In this document: piece by piece, positions 8,626 to 18,611 of the stretch
Layout: the number at the start of each line of letters is the position of its first letter
Position numbering within the stretch: position 1 is the stretch's first letter
Assembly: GCA_943331445.1 (NCBI GenBank)
Contig: CALQLO010000002.1
Coordinates: forward strand, 102,778-166,777
Source of the DNA: Akkermansia muciniphila
GTDB taxonomy: Bacteria > Verrucomicrobiota > Verrucomicrobiia > Opitutales > UBA953
DNA length: 64,000 nucleotides
Direction: 5' to 3'
Program-made: the position numbers and the translations under genes
Notes under the pieces: generated by a model
What the model was told of the DNA's origin: nothing
Database searches by the model: none
Seen by the model: only the letters and a program-made list of their open reading frames with translations

Positions 8626-10772
8626 GAGAGGCGGATGACCGTCTGATATAAGAGCGCGGAGACAATCCAGGCGAGCGCCGTCATATAGACAAAGGACGCG
8701 GCCGCCCACTTCCAGCCGCCGGTTTCTTGGGCGAGCGTGGCAATCGTCGGGCCACACTGCGAACAAAGCGCGAAGAAGACCATCAAGGAGAGCACGGCCG
8801 CCAAGGAGAAGATGGGCTTACCCTCGCGCGGACCTTCCTGCCACTTCGCATCCTTCATCGCATTGCGGAGATGCTGGCTATCCGCCTTGGCGCCTTCGCC
8901 CACGGAATAGGTCACGCCGAGCGTGGAGACAATCACCTCCCGAGCCGGGAAACTCGCGAGCACGCCCACGGTGATCTTCCAGTCAAAGCCCAACGGGTCA
9001 AAGACCGGCTGAATCGCCTTACCAAAGCGCCCCATGTAAGACTGCTCCACATAGGTGGCCTGAATCTTGGCGGTGATGACGGCTTCGGTGGCAGATTTAT
9101 TCTCGCCCCGGATACGTTCGGCGACCGCCGCATCGCGCGGGAAATAGGAAAGCGCCCACACGATGATGGTAATCGCGAAGATCACCGTCCCGGCTTTGGA
9201 GATGAATTCAGCGGCGTTCTGCCACATGCGCCAAAGGACATCGCGCGGCTTGGGCATCTGATAGCGAGGAAGCTCGAGGACGAAGGGTTGCGGCTTCACC
9301 TTCAGCACGAAGTGCGTGAGCACGAACGCCGTTGGGACGGCAAAGAGGAGCCCAACGCAATGCATGCCGACCATCACTGCCGACTCCCAGCCCGGCCCGT
9401 ATGGAGCGATAAAGGTAGCGCACATGAGCGCATAAATCGGGAAGCGCGCCGAACAGCTCATGAAGGGTACCACAAAGGCGGTGGCGAGGCGCGCCTTAGG
9501 GTCTTCAATCGTGCGGGTAGAAAGTAGCCCGGGGATCGCACAAGCGAACCCTGAGAGCATGGGTACGAAACTTTTCCCGTTCAGGCCGCACCAACTAAAC
9601 ATCCGGTCCATGATGAAGGCCGCGCGGGCCATGTAGCCGCTATCTTCCAGGATGCCGACGAAGAGGAACAGGATGAGGATCTGCGGCAAGAAGGCCAGGA
9701 AGGCACCGACCCCACCGATGATGCCTGCACACAGTAAGCTCTGCAGCATCGGATAGGCATCCAGAGGCGGCGCGACGACTCCCTTCAAGGCGTCGACCCC
9801 TAACTGAATCCACTCCATCGGGAATTTCGCCAACCAGAAAACGGAGGCGAACAAGCCAAGCATGATCGCGGTAAACAGCACTGGCCCGATGAGCCGATGG
9901 AGCAGGAGCTTATCGACGGCGGCGGAACGACCGGCGCGAACCGTGCCCTCTTGGATGACGCCCTCCAGCAACATCCGAAGGTGGGCGTAGTGCACCAACG
10001 GCTCGGCGGCCATCGGGTTGTAGCCGGAGGAACGCACCTGATCGCGGGCTTGGCGCAAAGCCTGATCGCGCTGCGTCTGACTCCAGCCCAATCGATCTGA
10101 CTGCGCGCTCCCGGCATCAAAGAGGAGTCGCTGGGCTCCGGCGTCCGAGAGGCTCCGACCCGTATCACGCCGCGCGTCGCTGACGACTCCGGCGAGGGCC
10201 GTGGCGATTTTAGCCGGCCACGTCACGCGCTTCATCATGGTCTGCCCGGTCAGCGCCTGAGCGATGGCCCGCCTCACCTCCGCAACCCCTTCGCCTTTCC
10301 AGGCCGAGGCGAGCACGACAGGCACGCCGCCCAAGCGAGTGGAAAGTAAAGCCGTGTTAATGCGCAGCCCCTGCTTCTCGGCGACATCGGATTGGTTTAA
10401 CACGATGGCCATCGGGCGACCCAGCTCGGCGACCTGCGAGGCGAGGAAAAGATTCCGCAAGAGATTCGTCGCATCGATGACCATGACAATCGCGTCCGGC
10501 TGACGGTCGCCCGCAATATTGCCAGAAAGCGCATCGGTAACGACCTGCTCATCGGGCGAGGCGGCGGCCAAGGAGTAGAGTCCGGGTAGGTCGACCAGCT
10601 CGACCTTTTCGCCATTCCCGCAATCACACGTTCCTGATTTACGGGCGACGGTGACACCGGGGTAATTTCCCACCCGCTGACGCAATCCCGTGAGAGCGTT
10701 GAAGAGGGTCGACTTGCCGGTGTTGGGATTACCGACCAGCGCGACCAAGCGGCCTGGGTCGGGTTCGCTCAC
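8622..10772 (-). CDS. feoB: Ferrous iron transporter FeoB
   Basis: FeoB is the inner-membrane Fe(II) permease. The cytosolic N-terminal GTPase has G1 GNPNTGKST, G3 VDLPGLYSL and G4 NQSD; a helical GDI region follows, then the two Gate domains with many membrane helices (for example LLCAGIIGGVGAFLAFLPQI, FSWCGLNGKSFVPMLSGFAC, and the C-terminal MVFFALCSQCGPTIATLAQE, with conserved Cys). The GTG at 10772 overlaps the feoA stop as GTGA and is preferred; an ATG at 10799 would extend it by 9 residues and overlap feoA by 31 bases. Confidence 0.97.
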   Translation of the reverse strand: MSEPDPGRLVALVGNPNTGKSTLFNALTGLRQRVGNYPGVTVARKSGTCDCGNGEKVELVDLPGLYSLAAASPDEQVVTDALSGNIAGDRQPDAIVMVIDATNLLRNLFLASQVAELGRPMAIVLNQSDVAEKQGLRINTALLSTRLGGVPVVLASAWKGEGVAEVRRAIAQALTGQTMMKRVTWPAKIATALAGVVSDARRDTGRSLSDAGAQRLLFDAGSAQSDRLGWSQTQRDQALRQARDQVRSSGYNPMAAEPLVHYAHLRMLLEGVIQEGTVRAGRSAAVDKLLLHRLIGPVLFTAIMLGLFASVFWLAKFPMEWIQLGVDALKGVVAPPLDAYPMLQSLLCAGIIGGVGAFLAFLPQILILFLFVGILEDSGYMARAAFIMDRMFSWCGLNGKSFVPMLSGFACAIPGLLSTRTIEDPKARLATAFVVPFMSCSARFPIYALMCATFIAPYGPGWESAVMVGMHCVGLLFAVPTAFVLTHFVLKVKPQPFVLELPRYQMPKPRDVLWRMWQNAAEFISKAGTVIFAITIIVWALSYFPRDAAVAERIRGENKSATEAVITAKIQATYVEQSYMGRFGKAIQPVFDPLGFDWKITVGVLASFPAREVIVSTLGVTYSVGEGAKADSQHLRNAMKDAKWQEGPREGKPIFSLAAVLSLMVFFALCSQCGPTIATLAQETGGWKWAAASFVYMTALAWIVSALLYQTVIRLS

Positions 10773-11029
10773 GGGGTTAAAGGACGTTGGATGGGACAAT
10801 CGGCTGAGACGTCCACAATAAGGTTCTCGGCCTCGGCTAAACGGAGGCTGACCACCTGACCCCCGAACTCGATTGCTAGCGGATCGCCCAAGGGCGCCTT
10901 GCGTACCAGCTTCAGTACCATCCCTGGGAGCAGGCCCAAGGCCATCAAACGCTGATCCACGCCGCGCTCGGGATTGAGCGAAGCCAGCTTCCCGAATTGA
11001 CCGGGCAGAAGTTGGGATAGCGGGGTCAC
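10769..11029 (-). CDS. feoA: FeoA-domain protein
   Basis: FeoA is a small cytosolic SH3-like protein required for FeoB transport. The 86 residues show the family pattern: L-x-x-L-x-P-G-Q-x-G at the N-terminus (LSQLLPGQFGKLASLN), then QRLMALGLLPGMVLKLVRKAPLGDPLAIEFGGQVVSLRLAEA. It starts with GTG at 11029 and is the first gene of feoA-feoB-(Cys-rich peptide). A Fur-like inverted repeat begins 6 bases upstream of the start. Confidence 0.94.
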   Translation of the reverse strand: MTPLSQLLPGQFGKLASLNPERGVDQRLMALGLLPGMVLKLVRKAPLGDPLAIEFGGQVVSLRLAEAENLIVDVSADCPIQRPLTP

Positions 11030-11034
11030 GCTAG

Positions 11035-11051
11035 TTGAGAATGAGTCTCAA
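11035..11051. promoter_or_regulatory. Fur/DtxR-like operator upstream of feoA
   Basis: A perfect 6-base inverted repeat with a 5-base centre, TTGAGA-ATGAG-TCTCAA, lies directly in front of the feoA start, where bound repressor would block expression. Core bases GAGAATGAG resemble half of a Fur box. Iron regulation of feo by Fur- or DtxR-type repressors is well known; which regulator reads this site is inference. Confidence 0.5.
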
Positions 11052-11154
11052 AAGTAGCCCCCTCCCTAGCCTTGTCAACGCCGACCCTTCTGTTGGGGCC
11101 AATATGCATTCCCGACTCCCCCTCCTCTGATGAGCGGCTTATAACCCCTCACCC

Positions 11155-12681
11155 ATGCATGAAATCACCCCCGGGGTCGAATCCCCCGCCCGGCACACGG
11201 AGCGAGACCATGGTGGCATCGCCGGGCACCCCAAGGGGCTCAGCATGCTCTTCTACGCCGAGATGTGGGAGCGGTTCTCGTACTACGGCATGCGGGCGAT
11301 CCTGTTCCTCTTTATGGTCGCCCCACTCGCCCTGGGTGGCCTCGGTTGGGATCAAAAAGACGCCGCTCAACTCTACGGCAACTACACCATGGCGAGCTAC
11401 ATGGTGTGCATCCTTGGAGGCTACCTCGCCGATAACTTCATCGGCGCGCGACGGGCGGTCCTCGTCGGGGGACTGATTATCACCGCGGGTCACTACGCCT
11501 TGGCGTTTAATTCTATCCCGTCCTTTTACACGGGCCTCGCCTTGGTAGCCTTAGGGACCGGCCTACTCAAGCCGAGCATCAGTACACTCGTCGGCGGACT
11601 TTATTCGCATGGCGACACGCGACGCGACGCCGGCTTCTCACTCTTCTACATGGGCATCAATTTAGGCGCCTTTGCCTCTCCGCTCGTCGTTGGTTGGCTG
11701 GCCCAAGATGAATACTTCAAGTGGAAGCTTTGGTGCTGGGGACTGGATCCACGGCATAGCTGGCATTGGGGCTTCGCGGCGGCGGGCGTCGGCATGACAT
11801 TCGGTATGTGGGTCTATCTACGCAGACTTCACTTCCTCTCACACATTGGTCAGGCACCAGAAAGTGCCGCCCCGCGCCCGTGGGGTCGCCTCACCCTCAT
11901 CGCTGGCGGGACGGCGGTGATGCTGTTCGTCATGATTGCCTCCGACACCTACCGCTGGATTAATCCCATCGTGTATGCCCTGCCTGTGGCGGGCGTCATT
12001 TACTTTGGCCTTCTTCGGCGAGACACCGATAGCCGTCGCATCGCGGCCATCTTAATCTTCTTTATCTGTGCGATTCTCTTCTGGGCCGTCTTTGAGCAAG
12101 CCGGTTCGACGCTGACGCTGTTCGCCGACGATCTCACGCACAACGAGCTATTCGGCTATGTCTTCCCGTCGTCGTGGTTCCAGTCGGTCAACTCGCTCTT
12201 CATCCTAGCCCTCGCACCGCTGTTTGCGTGGATGTGGGTGAAGCTCCACGTGCGTCAGCCATCGATTCCCATGAAATTTGTCTGGGGGCTGGCGCTGCTT
12301 GGCCTCTCGTTCGCCCTCCTTGTTCCGGCGGCGAAACTCACGGCCGAAGGCAAGGTCAGCGCATGGTGGCTAATCGCCGTCTACTTCATCCAGACGCTCG
12401 GCGAGCTTTGCCTCAGCCCGGTCGGCCTCAGTGCAATGACCAAACTGGCTCCAGCAAAGCTAACCGGGCTCGTCATGGGCGTCTGGTTCCTCGGCACGGC
12501 GCTCGGCAACAAACTCGCGGGCGTGGTCGCCGGTGAATTCAACGCCAAGGACCCGCAGGCCCTCGCCCACTTCTTCTGGCAGCAAGCCCTTCTCGTTGGC
12601 GGGATGACCGTGCTACTCCTCGTGCTCGTGCCTTGGGTGAAGCGACTGACCGGCGAAGCGCCGCATCACGATGCGCACTGA
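11155..12681 (+). CDS. POT family proton-dependent oligopeptide transporter
   Basis: This 508-residue inner-membrane protein imports di- and tripeptides with protons. The N-terminus carries the POT signature FYAEMWERFSYYGMRAIL (the ExxER-type proton-coupling segment), followed by GGYLADNFIGARRAVLVGG and FYMGINLGAF, both strongly conserved in the family. Around twelve or more membrane helices are spread along the protein, and ELCLSPVGLSAMTKLAP near residue 420 is also a family motif. A short leader separates it from the divergent feo operon. A DUF3592-like gene overlaps its end. Confidence 0.94.
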   Translation: MHEITPGVESPARHTERDHGGIAGHPKGLSMLFYAEMWERFSYYGMRAILFLFMVAPLALGGLGWDQKDAAQLYGNYTMASYMVCILGGYLADNFIGARRAVLVGGLIITAGHYALAFNSIPSFYTGLALVALGTGLLKPSISTLVGGLYSHGDTRRDAGFSLFYMGINLGAFASPLVVGWLAQDEYFKWKLWCWGLDPRHSWHWGFAAAGVGMTFGMWVYLRRLHFLSHIGQAPESAAPRPWGRLTLIAGGTAVMLFVMIASDTYRWINPIVYALPVAGVIYFGLLRRDTDSRRIAAILIFFICAILFWAVFEQAGSTLTLFADDLTHNELFGYVFPSSWFQSVNSLFILALAPLFAWMWVKLHVRQPSIPMKFVWGLALLGLSFALLVPAAKLTAEGKVSAWWLIAVYFIQTLGELCLSPVGLSAMTKLAPAKLTGLVMGVWFLGTALGNKLAGVVAGEFNAKDPQALAHFFWQQALLVGGMTVLLLVLVPWVKRLTGEAPHHDAH

Positions 12682-13144
12682 TGTCATCAGGTCCGAGAGC
12701 AAGCTGGACGCACGGAACGTCATTCTTTGGCTCGGGGCGATGGTGCTCGGCGGCTGGCTGGCTTGGTGCGCGATTTTCCAATTTCTAGGCGTGTCGACCG
12801 AAGCCGAAGTCATCCACACGTATGAGGAACATCGTGGCTGGTGGCGTAAAGGCAGAAGGGATAGTTACACCTACGGCGACGTACGATACGTCGATACGGA
12901 GGGCCGCGCGCATACGAAAAAACTTCAGCTATCCGGCGAGACGAGCGTGGGCCGGAAGATTCCGGTACGCTACCTGCCCTATCAGCCGGATGACTGTCGT
13001 CGGGATAGTTTCTGGAGCATCTGGGGTTTGTCCGTCCTGGTGACCGCCGTCTTGGTGGTCAGTTACCGTCTGCCACGGCTTAGCAAGCGATGGAGAGTCC
13101 GCCGAGCCATGCGACGGAAACCGAGCGACCAAACGTCAACCTAA
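12671..13144 (+). CDS. DUF3592-like membrane protein
   Basis: This 157-residue protein has two membrane helices (about 19-38 and 116-133) flanking a beta-rich loop. The loop pattern AEVIHTYEEHRGW ... YTYGDVRYVDTEGRAHTKKL ... VGRKIPVRYLPYQPDDCRRD matches the DUF3592 layout, where the loop ends with a VxYxPxxP element. Function is unknown. It overlaps the POT transporter gene by 11 bases and is probably translated from the same message. The C-terminus is rich in Arg. Confidence 0.65.
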   Translation: MRTDVIRSESKLDARNVILWLGAMVLGGWLAWCAIFQFLGVSTEAEVIHTYEEHRGWWRKGRRDSYTYGDVRYVDTEGRAHTKKLQLSGETSVGRKIPVRYLPYQPDDCRRDSFWSIWGLSVLVTAVLVVSYRLPRLSKRWRVRRAMRRKPSDQTST

Positions 13145-13149
13145 GAGGT

Positions 13150-13914
13150 TCAGAGCTCGGCCTGCACGTGCACGGATACCGGACAGTGATCGGAGCCGGT
13201 GACCTTATCGTGGATGTCGGGCTGCGAATACTTTAGGCCGTCAGATGTGAGGCAGTAATCCAAACGCCAGCCGATATTGCGGGCACGGATGCCCGGGCGA
13301 TACGACCACCAGCTGTAGCGCTTTGCTAATTCCGGGTGCTCAGCGCGGAAGGTATCGGTGAAGCCATGCTGCGAAAGAAGTTGGCTGAAAGATTCGCGTT
13401 CTTCGTCGGTGAAGCCGGCGTTGCGGCGATTGGTCGAAGGATTGGCGAGGTCGATTTCGGCATGCGCGACGTTGAGGTCTCCGCAAACCACGACGGGCTT
13501 CTGCTTGGCCAAGCGGGCGAGGTATTTACGGAAATCGGCATCCCACTGCAGGCGGTAATCAAGCCGCTCGAGTTCGCGCTGAGAATTTGGCACGTAGGCG
13601 CTGACGACGAAGAGGCCTTTAAATTCCGCGGTGACCACCCGCCCTTCCGGCGGATGATCTCCAGGGAAATCCGTCGCGACGTTAAGCGGGGCGCTCTTCG
13701 AAAGTACCGCCGTACCGGAGTAGCCCTTCTTTTCAGCCTCATGCCAAAACTGATGCGGAAAGGCCAGCCCGAGTGCGGAAGCCACGGTGGTCTCGCACTT
13801 CGTCTCCTGCAGGCAAAGCACATCCGGATCGGCGCTGGCAATGAAGTCCGCGAGTCCCTTGCCGAGGGCCGAGCGGACGCCGTTCACATTCCAGGAAAAA
13901 ATCTTGGCGGACAT
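13150..13914 (-). CDS. xthA: Exodeoxyribonuclease III / AP endonuclease
   Basis: Xth cuts DNA at abasic sites and degrades 3' ends in base excision repair. All the active-site motifs of the exo-endonuclease-phosphatase fold are visible: NVNGVRSAL, LCLQETKCE (metal-binding Glu), VSAYVPNSQ, VVCGDLNVAH, YSWWSYRPGIRARNIGWRLDYCL, and the terminal SDHCPVSVHV (catalytic Asp-His). The 254-residue length is standard. It is the last gene of a guaB-unknown-xthA series, its ATG overlapping the preceding stop by one base. Confidence 0.96.
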   Translation of the reverse strand: MSAKIFSWNVNGVRSALGKGLADFIASADPDVLCLQETKCETTVASALGLAFPHQFWHEAEKKGYSGTAVLSKSAPLNVATDFPGDHPPEGRVVTAEFKGLFVVSAYVPNSQRELERLDYRLQWDADFRKYLARLAKQKPVVVCGDLNVAHAEIDLANPSTNRRNAGFTDEERESFSQLLSQHGFTDTFRAEHPELAKRYSWWSYRPGIRARNIGWRLDYCLTSDGLKYSQPDIHDKVTGSDHCPVSVHVQAEL

Positions 13915-14786
13915 TACTTCGCGGCGTCCTTCTTGAAGAGCTGGTTGATCTTGCGATCCAGGTCTTCCTTTTTTTCTGCCTGCATCGCGGCCGCGGGTGC
14001 CGGCGTGGTCGCAGGGGCGGGGGCCGTCGGCGTAGCAGGTTTTTCCGTCTTCGCTTCAGGCTTACGGCCGAACAAGACATTCACCTTATCATCCAGGGTG
14101 GCCGGGGCCGATGACACGGAGGGCCCAGACACCGGAGTCGCGGCCACCGCCGCGGGGGCAGCAACGGCCGGAGTCTCTGCCGCAGCAACGGCGGGAGTTG
14201 CCGCGGCATCCGCCAGGAAGGGGGGCGTAAACTTAGCACCTTTCTCCGTGAGTTCAGCCAAGCGCTTCCGAAGAACGTCCTCAAAATTCGTCGCGAGGCT
14301 ATTTACTTCGAGCTTCGAGCCGCGTGCCCGGCCTTCGATCGCGCCCGTCGATAATACCTTCGAAATCTGGATGACCGTGCCGGCAGGGAGCTCGGTTTCG
14401 CCAGATTTCTTCCCGTCATCCAGAAGGGCGGCTTTGGTCACGACCGTCACGCTGACGGAGTTCGGCCAAAAAATCGTGTGTTCGCTGATAGATTTGAAGT
14501 CGAGGGAGCTCGCTGCCGGCTTGGTCGTCGGCTCAACGATGGCGACCGGGGAAACCGGTACAGGGGCGGTGACAACGGGGGCAGGCTTATCCTGGGGAAC
14601 AGGGACTGGCGCCTCAGGTGCGACGGCCGCAGGCCGAGCGAGGGGATTAACGAGTGTCAGGCGAGGTTCGTTCCCGGGAGCACGGCTCACTGCGACCGAG
14701 AAACCTGGGGCGAATAAAAAGACCGCGGTGGCACCCACGGCGGCGCCGACGGCAAAGAGCAGGAATCCTCTGAAGAAGGCAGCCAT
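13914..14786 (-). CDS. Pro/Ala-rich membrane-anchored protein, function unknown
   Basis: I do not recognise this protein. It is 290 residues long, with an N-terminal membrane helix (FFRGFLLFAVGAAVGATAVF, about residues 4-30), a low-complexity Pro/Ala/Val segment (50-90), a folded middle region (HTIFWPNSVSVTVVTKAALL ... SGETELPAGTVIQISKVLST ... VNSLATNFEDVLRKRLAEL) and a second Ala/Pro-rich linker before a short helical C-terminus (RKINQLFKKDAAK). The middle may be an SH3-like domain. It lies between guaB and xthA with almost no spacing. Confidence 0.68.
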   Translation of the reverse strand: MAAFFRGFLLFAVGAAVGATAVFLFAPGFSVAVSRAPGNEPRLTLVNPLARPAAVAPEAPVPVPQDKPAPVVTAPVPVSPVAIVEPTTKPAASSLDFKSISEHTIFWPNSVSVTVVTKAALLDDGKKSGETELPAGTVIQISKVLSTGAIEGRARGSKLEVNSLATNFEDVLRKRLAELTEKGAKFTPPFLADAAATPAVAAAETPAVAAPAAVAATPVSGPSVSSAPATLDDKVNVLFGRKPEAKTEKPATPTAPAPATTPAPAAAMQAEKKEDLDRKINQLFKKDAAK

Positions 14787-14791
14787 GGAAA

Positions 14792-16366
14792 TCAGGAGCC
14801 GGCTTTGATTTCGATCACATCATGCGGGGCAGCTTCGCGCTGACCAGCGGGAGTGACGCGGATATAACGAGCGCGCTTACGGTGTTCGGCGAGGTTTTGC
14901 GCACCGAGATATCCCAGGCCACTCTGGACGCCACCGGCAAGGGTGCCGAGCACTTGGTCGACGGTGCCAGAAACTTCCTTCAGGGCTTCGATGCCTTCGG
15001 CGGCGACCTTACTGAACTTGCCGCTGGAGGAGTGCCCGTAGCGGGCAGCCGATCCTTTACGCATGGCCTCATGCGAACCCATCCCGCGATATTCTTTATA
15101 AGTCTTGCCGTTGATTTCCATCAACTTGCCCGGAGCTTCCCGGCTGCCGGCGAGGAGGCCACCGAGAATGACTGCATCGGCGAGCGTGAGGGCCTTCACG
15201 ATGTCGCCGCTCTTGGTAATACCGCCGTCGGCGAGGATGCGCACGCCCTTCTTGGCGGCGGCGCGCGAGGCGACATAAAGTGCGGTCAACTGCGGGATGC
15301 CCACACCGGCAACGATGCGGGTCGTGCAGATGGAGCCGGGGCCCTGGCCGATCTTCACCGTATCGGCGCCAGCGGCGGCGAGGAATTCAACGCCTTCGCC
15401 GCTCGTCACATTCCCCGCAATGAGCGTAATATCCTTATAGGCCTTGCGAAGCATGCGGAGTGCATCACCGACACCCTTGGTGTGCCCGTGGGCGGTGGAA
15501 ATGGCAATGGCATCGGCCCCTTCATCAATCAGCGCAGCGGCATGGGCGAGGAAGCGGGCGCGGTCGATTTCACCTTCCGCCGTGCGCGGCACGGAGACGG
15601 CCACCCCAACGCGAAGACGGAAATCAGCGTCGCGCGTGGGACGGACATGGGCGCGGGACTCCTCAGAGATGCGTTCGATATCACTAAGGGTGAATAGCCC
15701 GCGGAGGCGGTTCTTGGCGTCGACCACCAAGAGTTTATTCTGGCCCACGTGGTCGGAGAACTTGCGGTCGGCCGTGGCGATTGGATCCTTGCCGAGATCT
15801 TTCTCGGCCACCGTAAAGACCTTGTCGCGCGGAATCATGACCGCGGCGACCTTGCGTTGTCCGTGGCGCTCTTTGACCGCGCTGCCAGGCAATAAACCGA
15901 GGAGCGTGCCATCGGGAGCGGTAACCGGGAAGGTGCTGAAGGCGAGGCCGTCGCGCTCGATACGTGCCAGCACTTGGGAAATAGTGTCATCCGGGGCGAC
16001 CACGGCGGGGTCGCCGATCATCCCGTGAATGTGATTCTTTACTCGGCGCACCTCGGCCACCTGATCGGCCTCTGGCATGTTATAGTGGAGGAGGCCCAGC
16101 CCGCCGTTAAGGGCCATCGCGATGGCCATGCGGTGTTCGGTGACCGTATCCATGTCCGAGGAGACAATCGGCAAGGACAGCGGTAAGCTGTCCGAGAGCG
16201 AGGAATCTAATCGGGTCATCCGCGGCAGCACCTCGGAATAGCGGGTAGCCAGGGAGACGTCATCATACGTCAGGCCGAGTCCGGCGTTGGCGGTGAAGAA
16301 GCCGTCCGCGGACAGATAAAAGCGTTCGTCTAGGGAAACGCGGCCCTTGGATTTCGAGGAGGCCAT
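14792..16366 (-). CDS. guaB: Inosine-5'-monophosphate dehydrogenase
   Basis: GuaB oxidises IMP to XMP with NAD, the committed step to GMP. The catalytic loop is [15 protein letters not shown] with the nucleophilic Cys, ADGGI marks the phosphate site, and a pair of CBS domains is inserted (about residues 105-220). The N-terminal part [18 protein letters not shown] and the [20 protein letters not shown] stretch are typical. The start at 16366 ([10 protein letters not shown]) is preferred over an upstream ATG at 16417. First gene of a minus-strand operon, divergent from menC. Confidence 0.95.
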   Translation of the reverse strand: MASSKSKGRVSLDERFYLSADGFFTANAGLGLTYDDVSLATRYSEVLPRMTRLDSSLSDSLPLSLPIVSSDMDTVTEHRMAIAMALNGGLGLLHYNMPEADQVAEVRRVKNHIHGMIGDPAVVAPDDTISQVLARIERDGLAFSTFPVTAPDGTLLGLLPGSAVKERHGQRKVAAVMIPRDKVFTVAEKDLGKDPIATADRKFSDHVGQNKLLVVDAKNRLRGLFTLSDIERISEESRAHVRPTRDADFRLRVGVAVSVPRTAEGEIDRARFLAHAAALIDEGADAIAISTAHGHTKGVGDALRMLRKAYKDITLIAGNVTSGEGVEFLAAAGADTVKIGQGPGSICTTRIVAGVGIPQLTALYVASRAAAKKGVRILADGGITKSGDIVKALTLADAVILGGLLAGSREAPGKLMEINGKTYKEYRGMGSHEAMRKGSAARYGHSSSGKFSKVAAEGIEALKEVSGTVDQVLGTLAGGVQSGLGYLGAQNLAEHRKRARYIRVTPAGQREAAPHDVIEIKAGS

Positions 16367-16458
16367 GAGTGGTCGGTTTCCCCAAAGGGTGTTAGGCACC
16401 CCCCACAGGGGTGGCAAATTGATTTTGCGACTTGGCTGTAATTGCAGACGATATCGGG

Positions 16459-17409
16459 ATGAACGGTGGAAAATTCGACTTTCTGAGGGTGCGGCGCCGA
16501 TTCCGGCAGCCCATCACCACCGGCCACGGCACGGTGGAATCGGTCGACCGTATCCTTATCCGCACTGAAGTCGACGGAACGATCGGCTATGGTGAAGCGG
16601 CTCCATGGCCGGGCTTCCTGACCGAAACATGCGACCAAATCGCCGAAGTTCTCCGTTCCGCCCGCGGGAGCCTTTCCCACCTTAGCGCCAGCGTCAGCGC
16701 CTCGCAGGCGACCTTACCCTGCCTAAGCTCTGCGCTCTCCTCCTGCGCGCACTGGGACGAGATTGAATCCTTTACGGGGTCACTCGCTTGCGCCGGCCTA
16801 CTCACCGAAGCCTCTGTGGCGCAACTCGCCGAAAAATACGCCCAAGGCTATCGAACGGTAAAAATTAAACTACACGCGGGCTCCTCTTGGGAGGAAATCA
16901 GCCAGCTGTTGCTGGGGGCTCCGGCGGATCTCCGACTCCGGCTTGATGCCAATGGCGCCTTTGGGTTGGAGCAGGCCCGGAGTTGGATCCAGTGGGTCCG
17001 GCAACAGCCGTCCGTTGAATTCATCGAGCAGCCTTTAGCGGCCGGCCAGCCGGGCTACGCCTCACTCGGGACGGAAAAAGTCGCCCTGGATGAATCGTTC
17101 CTGACCCCTGCGGGCGTTGAATGGATAGGCCCCGTCGTCATCAAGCCATGCCTCGCCGGTGACTGGGATGAACTGATGCGCTGGCGCCAACAGCGAACCA
17201 GCCCAGTCGTCTACTCATCCTGCTTCGAAACCGCCATCGGTCGTCAGGCCGCACTCTGGCTGGCGGCTCAAGACCCCGCCGTTAGCACTGTCGGGTTCGA
17301 TACGCTAGGCCGCTTTGAAATGGATGGACGGGATCGACACGAAGCTGGGCCCATCGCCCGCGGGCTCCTCAATGTGAGCTGGCATGCACTCTGGAGCGAG
17401 ATGTCATGA
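16459..17409 (+). CDS. menC: o-Succinylbenzoate synthase (enolase superfamily)
   Basis: MenC dehydrates SHCHC to o-succinylbenzoate in menaquinone synthesis. The enolase-superfamily residues are all present: the KxK pair in TVKIKL, Asp in LRLDANGAF, Glu in EFIEQPL, Asp in VALDESF and the opposite Lys in VVIKPCLAG. The ATG at 16459, preceded by CGGG, gives a normal N-terminus; an ATG at 16432 would add 9 residues. Dipeptide epimerases share the fold, but the ATGA overlap with an acyl-CoA-ligase-like menE settles the assignment. Confidence 0.87.
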   Translation: MNGGKFDFLRVRRRFRQPITTGHGTVESVDRILIRTEVDGTIGYGEAAPWPGFLTETCDQIAEVLRSARGSLSHLSASVSASQATLPCLSSALSSCAHWDEIESFTGSLACAGLLTEASVAQLAEKYAQGYRTVKIKLHAGSSWEEISQLLLGAPADLRLRLDANGAFGLEQARSWIQWVRQQPSVEFIEQPLAAGQPGYASLGTEKVALDESFLTPAGVEWIGPVVIKPCLAGDWDELMRWRQQRTSPVVYSSCFETAIGRQAALWLAAQDPAVSTVGFDTLGRFEMDGRDRHEAGPIARGLLNVSWHALWSEMS

Positions 17410-18611
17410 GCGCCGTCGCGGTTTTCCATCCGGATCCGCAGGCCTACCTGCATGAAGTGCTCAGTGCCCATGACGCCGGGCTCCCCGTATTCCTTGGCAA
17501 TCCGCGCTGGGCGGAAAGCGAACTCGCGGAAGCGGCGAGGCAACTTCCGAGAGGCACCTTGGTCAAAGGAAGTAGCCTAGAACCGCGGGGGCTCGGTACC
17601 TGCGACTGGCCGATGAACTGGCGCGGCCGCGTCATGATTCCGACGGGTGGTACGGGCGGAAAAGTTAAGTTCATCATCCATTCCCAAGAGACGCTACTCG
17701 CCGCGGCCCACGGCTTGCGCGACACCCTCGTGGCTCGCGGGCTCTCGCCGCTCTTACATGGCGTGACGTGCACGCCCCCATGGCATGTCAGCGGCTTCAT
17801 GCCCGCGATTCGGGCGCGGGCCACTGGCGGTCACCATCTCATCATCGATGGTCGCTTCGACGAGAACTCCGCCCTGCCCTCTGTCCCATTCCCCGTGCTG
17901 GGCACTAAGGTCATCTCGATCGTTCCCGCACAGCTGTCGCGACTACTGGCACGCGCTGATGGCGAAGCCTGGTTGCAGCAGTTCGACGTGGTGCTGCTTG
18001 GCGGCTCATCCATCCCTCCTTTGCTTCTTTCTGAAATCCGTTTGCGCCGGCTACCCGTCTTTCTCACCTACGGTTCGACTGAGACGGCGGCGGCCTGTGC
18101 GCTCTGTCCACCTGAGAAAATCTGGTCCGGGGAAGCCGCACGCGGCACACCCCTGCCCGGCGTAGCATTCGCAACGAACGCCGATGGCGTCGTCACGATT
18201 GCTACGTCCGCCCTCGGTATTGGGCTGTGGCCAGATAGCCCACTCGACAGGCCTTGGACGAGCGGCGACCGTGGCGACGTCGCCGCCGACGGGAGCGTGA
18301 AGATTTCTGGCCGCGCCGACCGGGTGATTATTACCGGCGGCGAGAAGGTCGACCCGGCGCGAATTGAGCAGGCCCTACTCTCGACTGGGTTAATTAAGGA
18401 GGCGCTCGTGCTTGGGATGGTCGACGGTCGCTGGGGCGAAGTCGTAACGGCCTGCGTCATCGGGCCCGCCTCCACCGAAAGCGCCCTCCGCCAAGCATGC
18501 GAAGCGCTGGAACCAGCAGCGCGGCCGAGACGCTACGTGTTCGTGCCAAGCATGCCGACGAATGCCAGCGGCAAGCCGGATCGAGAAGCCATCGCGAAGC
18601 TGACCGCTTAA
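17406..18611 (+). CDS. menE: o-Succinylbenzoate-CoA ligase (AMP-binding enzyme)
   Basis: MenE adenylates o-succinylbenzoate and transfers it to CoA. The protein is a short member (401 residues) of the ANL family: P-loop-like [16 protein letters not shown] near residue 80, [12 protein letters not shown] (A5 motif) near 220, [20 protein letters not shown] (A7/A8) near 285 and [11 protein letters not shown] with the catalytic Lys at the C-terminus. It overlaps menC by ATGA. Its stop overlaps the stop region of kdsA on the other strand by 4 bases, a very tight convergent arrangement. Confidence 0.87.
   Translation: MSAVAVFHPDPQAYLHEVLSAHDAGLPVFLGNPRWAESELAEAARQLPRGTLVKGSSLEPRGLGTCDWPMNWRGRVMIPTGGTGGKVKFIIHSQETLLAAAHGLRDTLVARGLSPLLHGVTCTPPWHVSGFMPAIRARATGGHHLIIDGRFDENSALPSVPFPVLGTKVISIVPAQLSRLLARADGEAWLQQFDVVLLGGSSIPPLLLSEIRLRRLPVFLTYGSTETAAACALCPPEKIWSGEAARGTPLPGVAFATNADGVVTIATSALGIGLWPDSPLDRPWTSGDRGDVAADGSVKISGRADRVIITGGEKVDPARIEQALLSTGLIKEALVLGMVDGRWGEVVTACVIGPASTESALRQACEALEPAARPRRYVFVPSMPTNASGKPDREAIAKLTA

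Noticed and set aside
13160..13178. TGCACGTGCA palindrome in xthA as a further parS-like site
   Set aside because: It shares only the CACGTG centre with parS; the flanking TGTTC/GAACA arms are missing, and CACGTG alone occurs by chance in GC-rich DNA.
13336..14808. Plus-strand open frame of 490 codons opposite xthA and the Pro/Ala-rich gene
   Set aside because: The sequence is low complexity (Ala/Gly/Val-rich) and mirrors codon bias of the real minus-strand genes; both minus genes are better supported.
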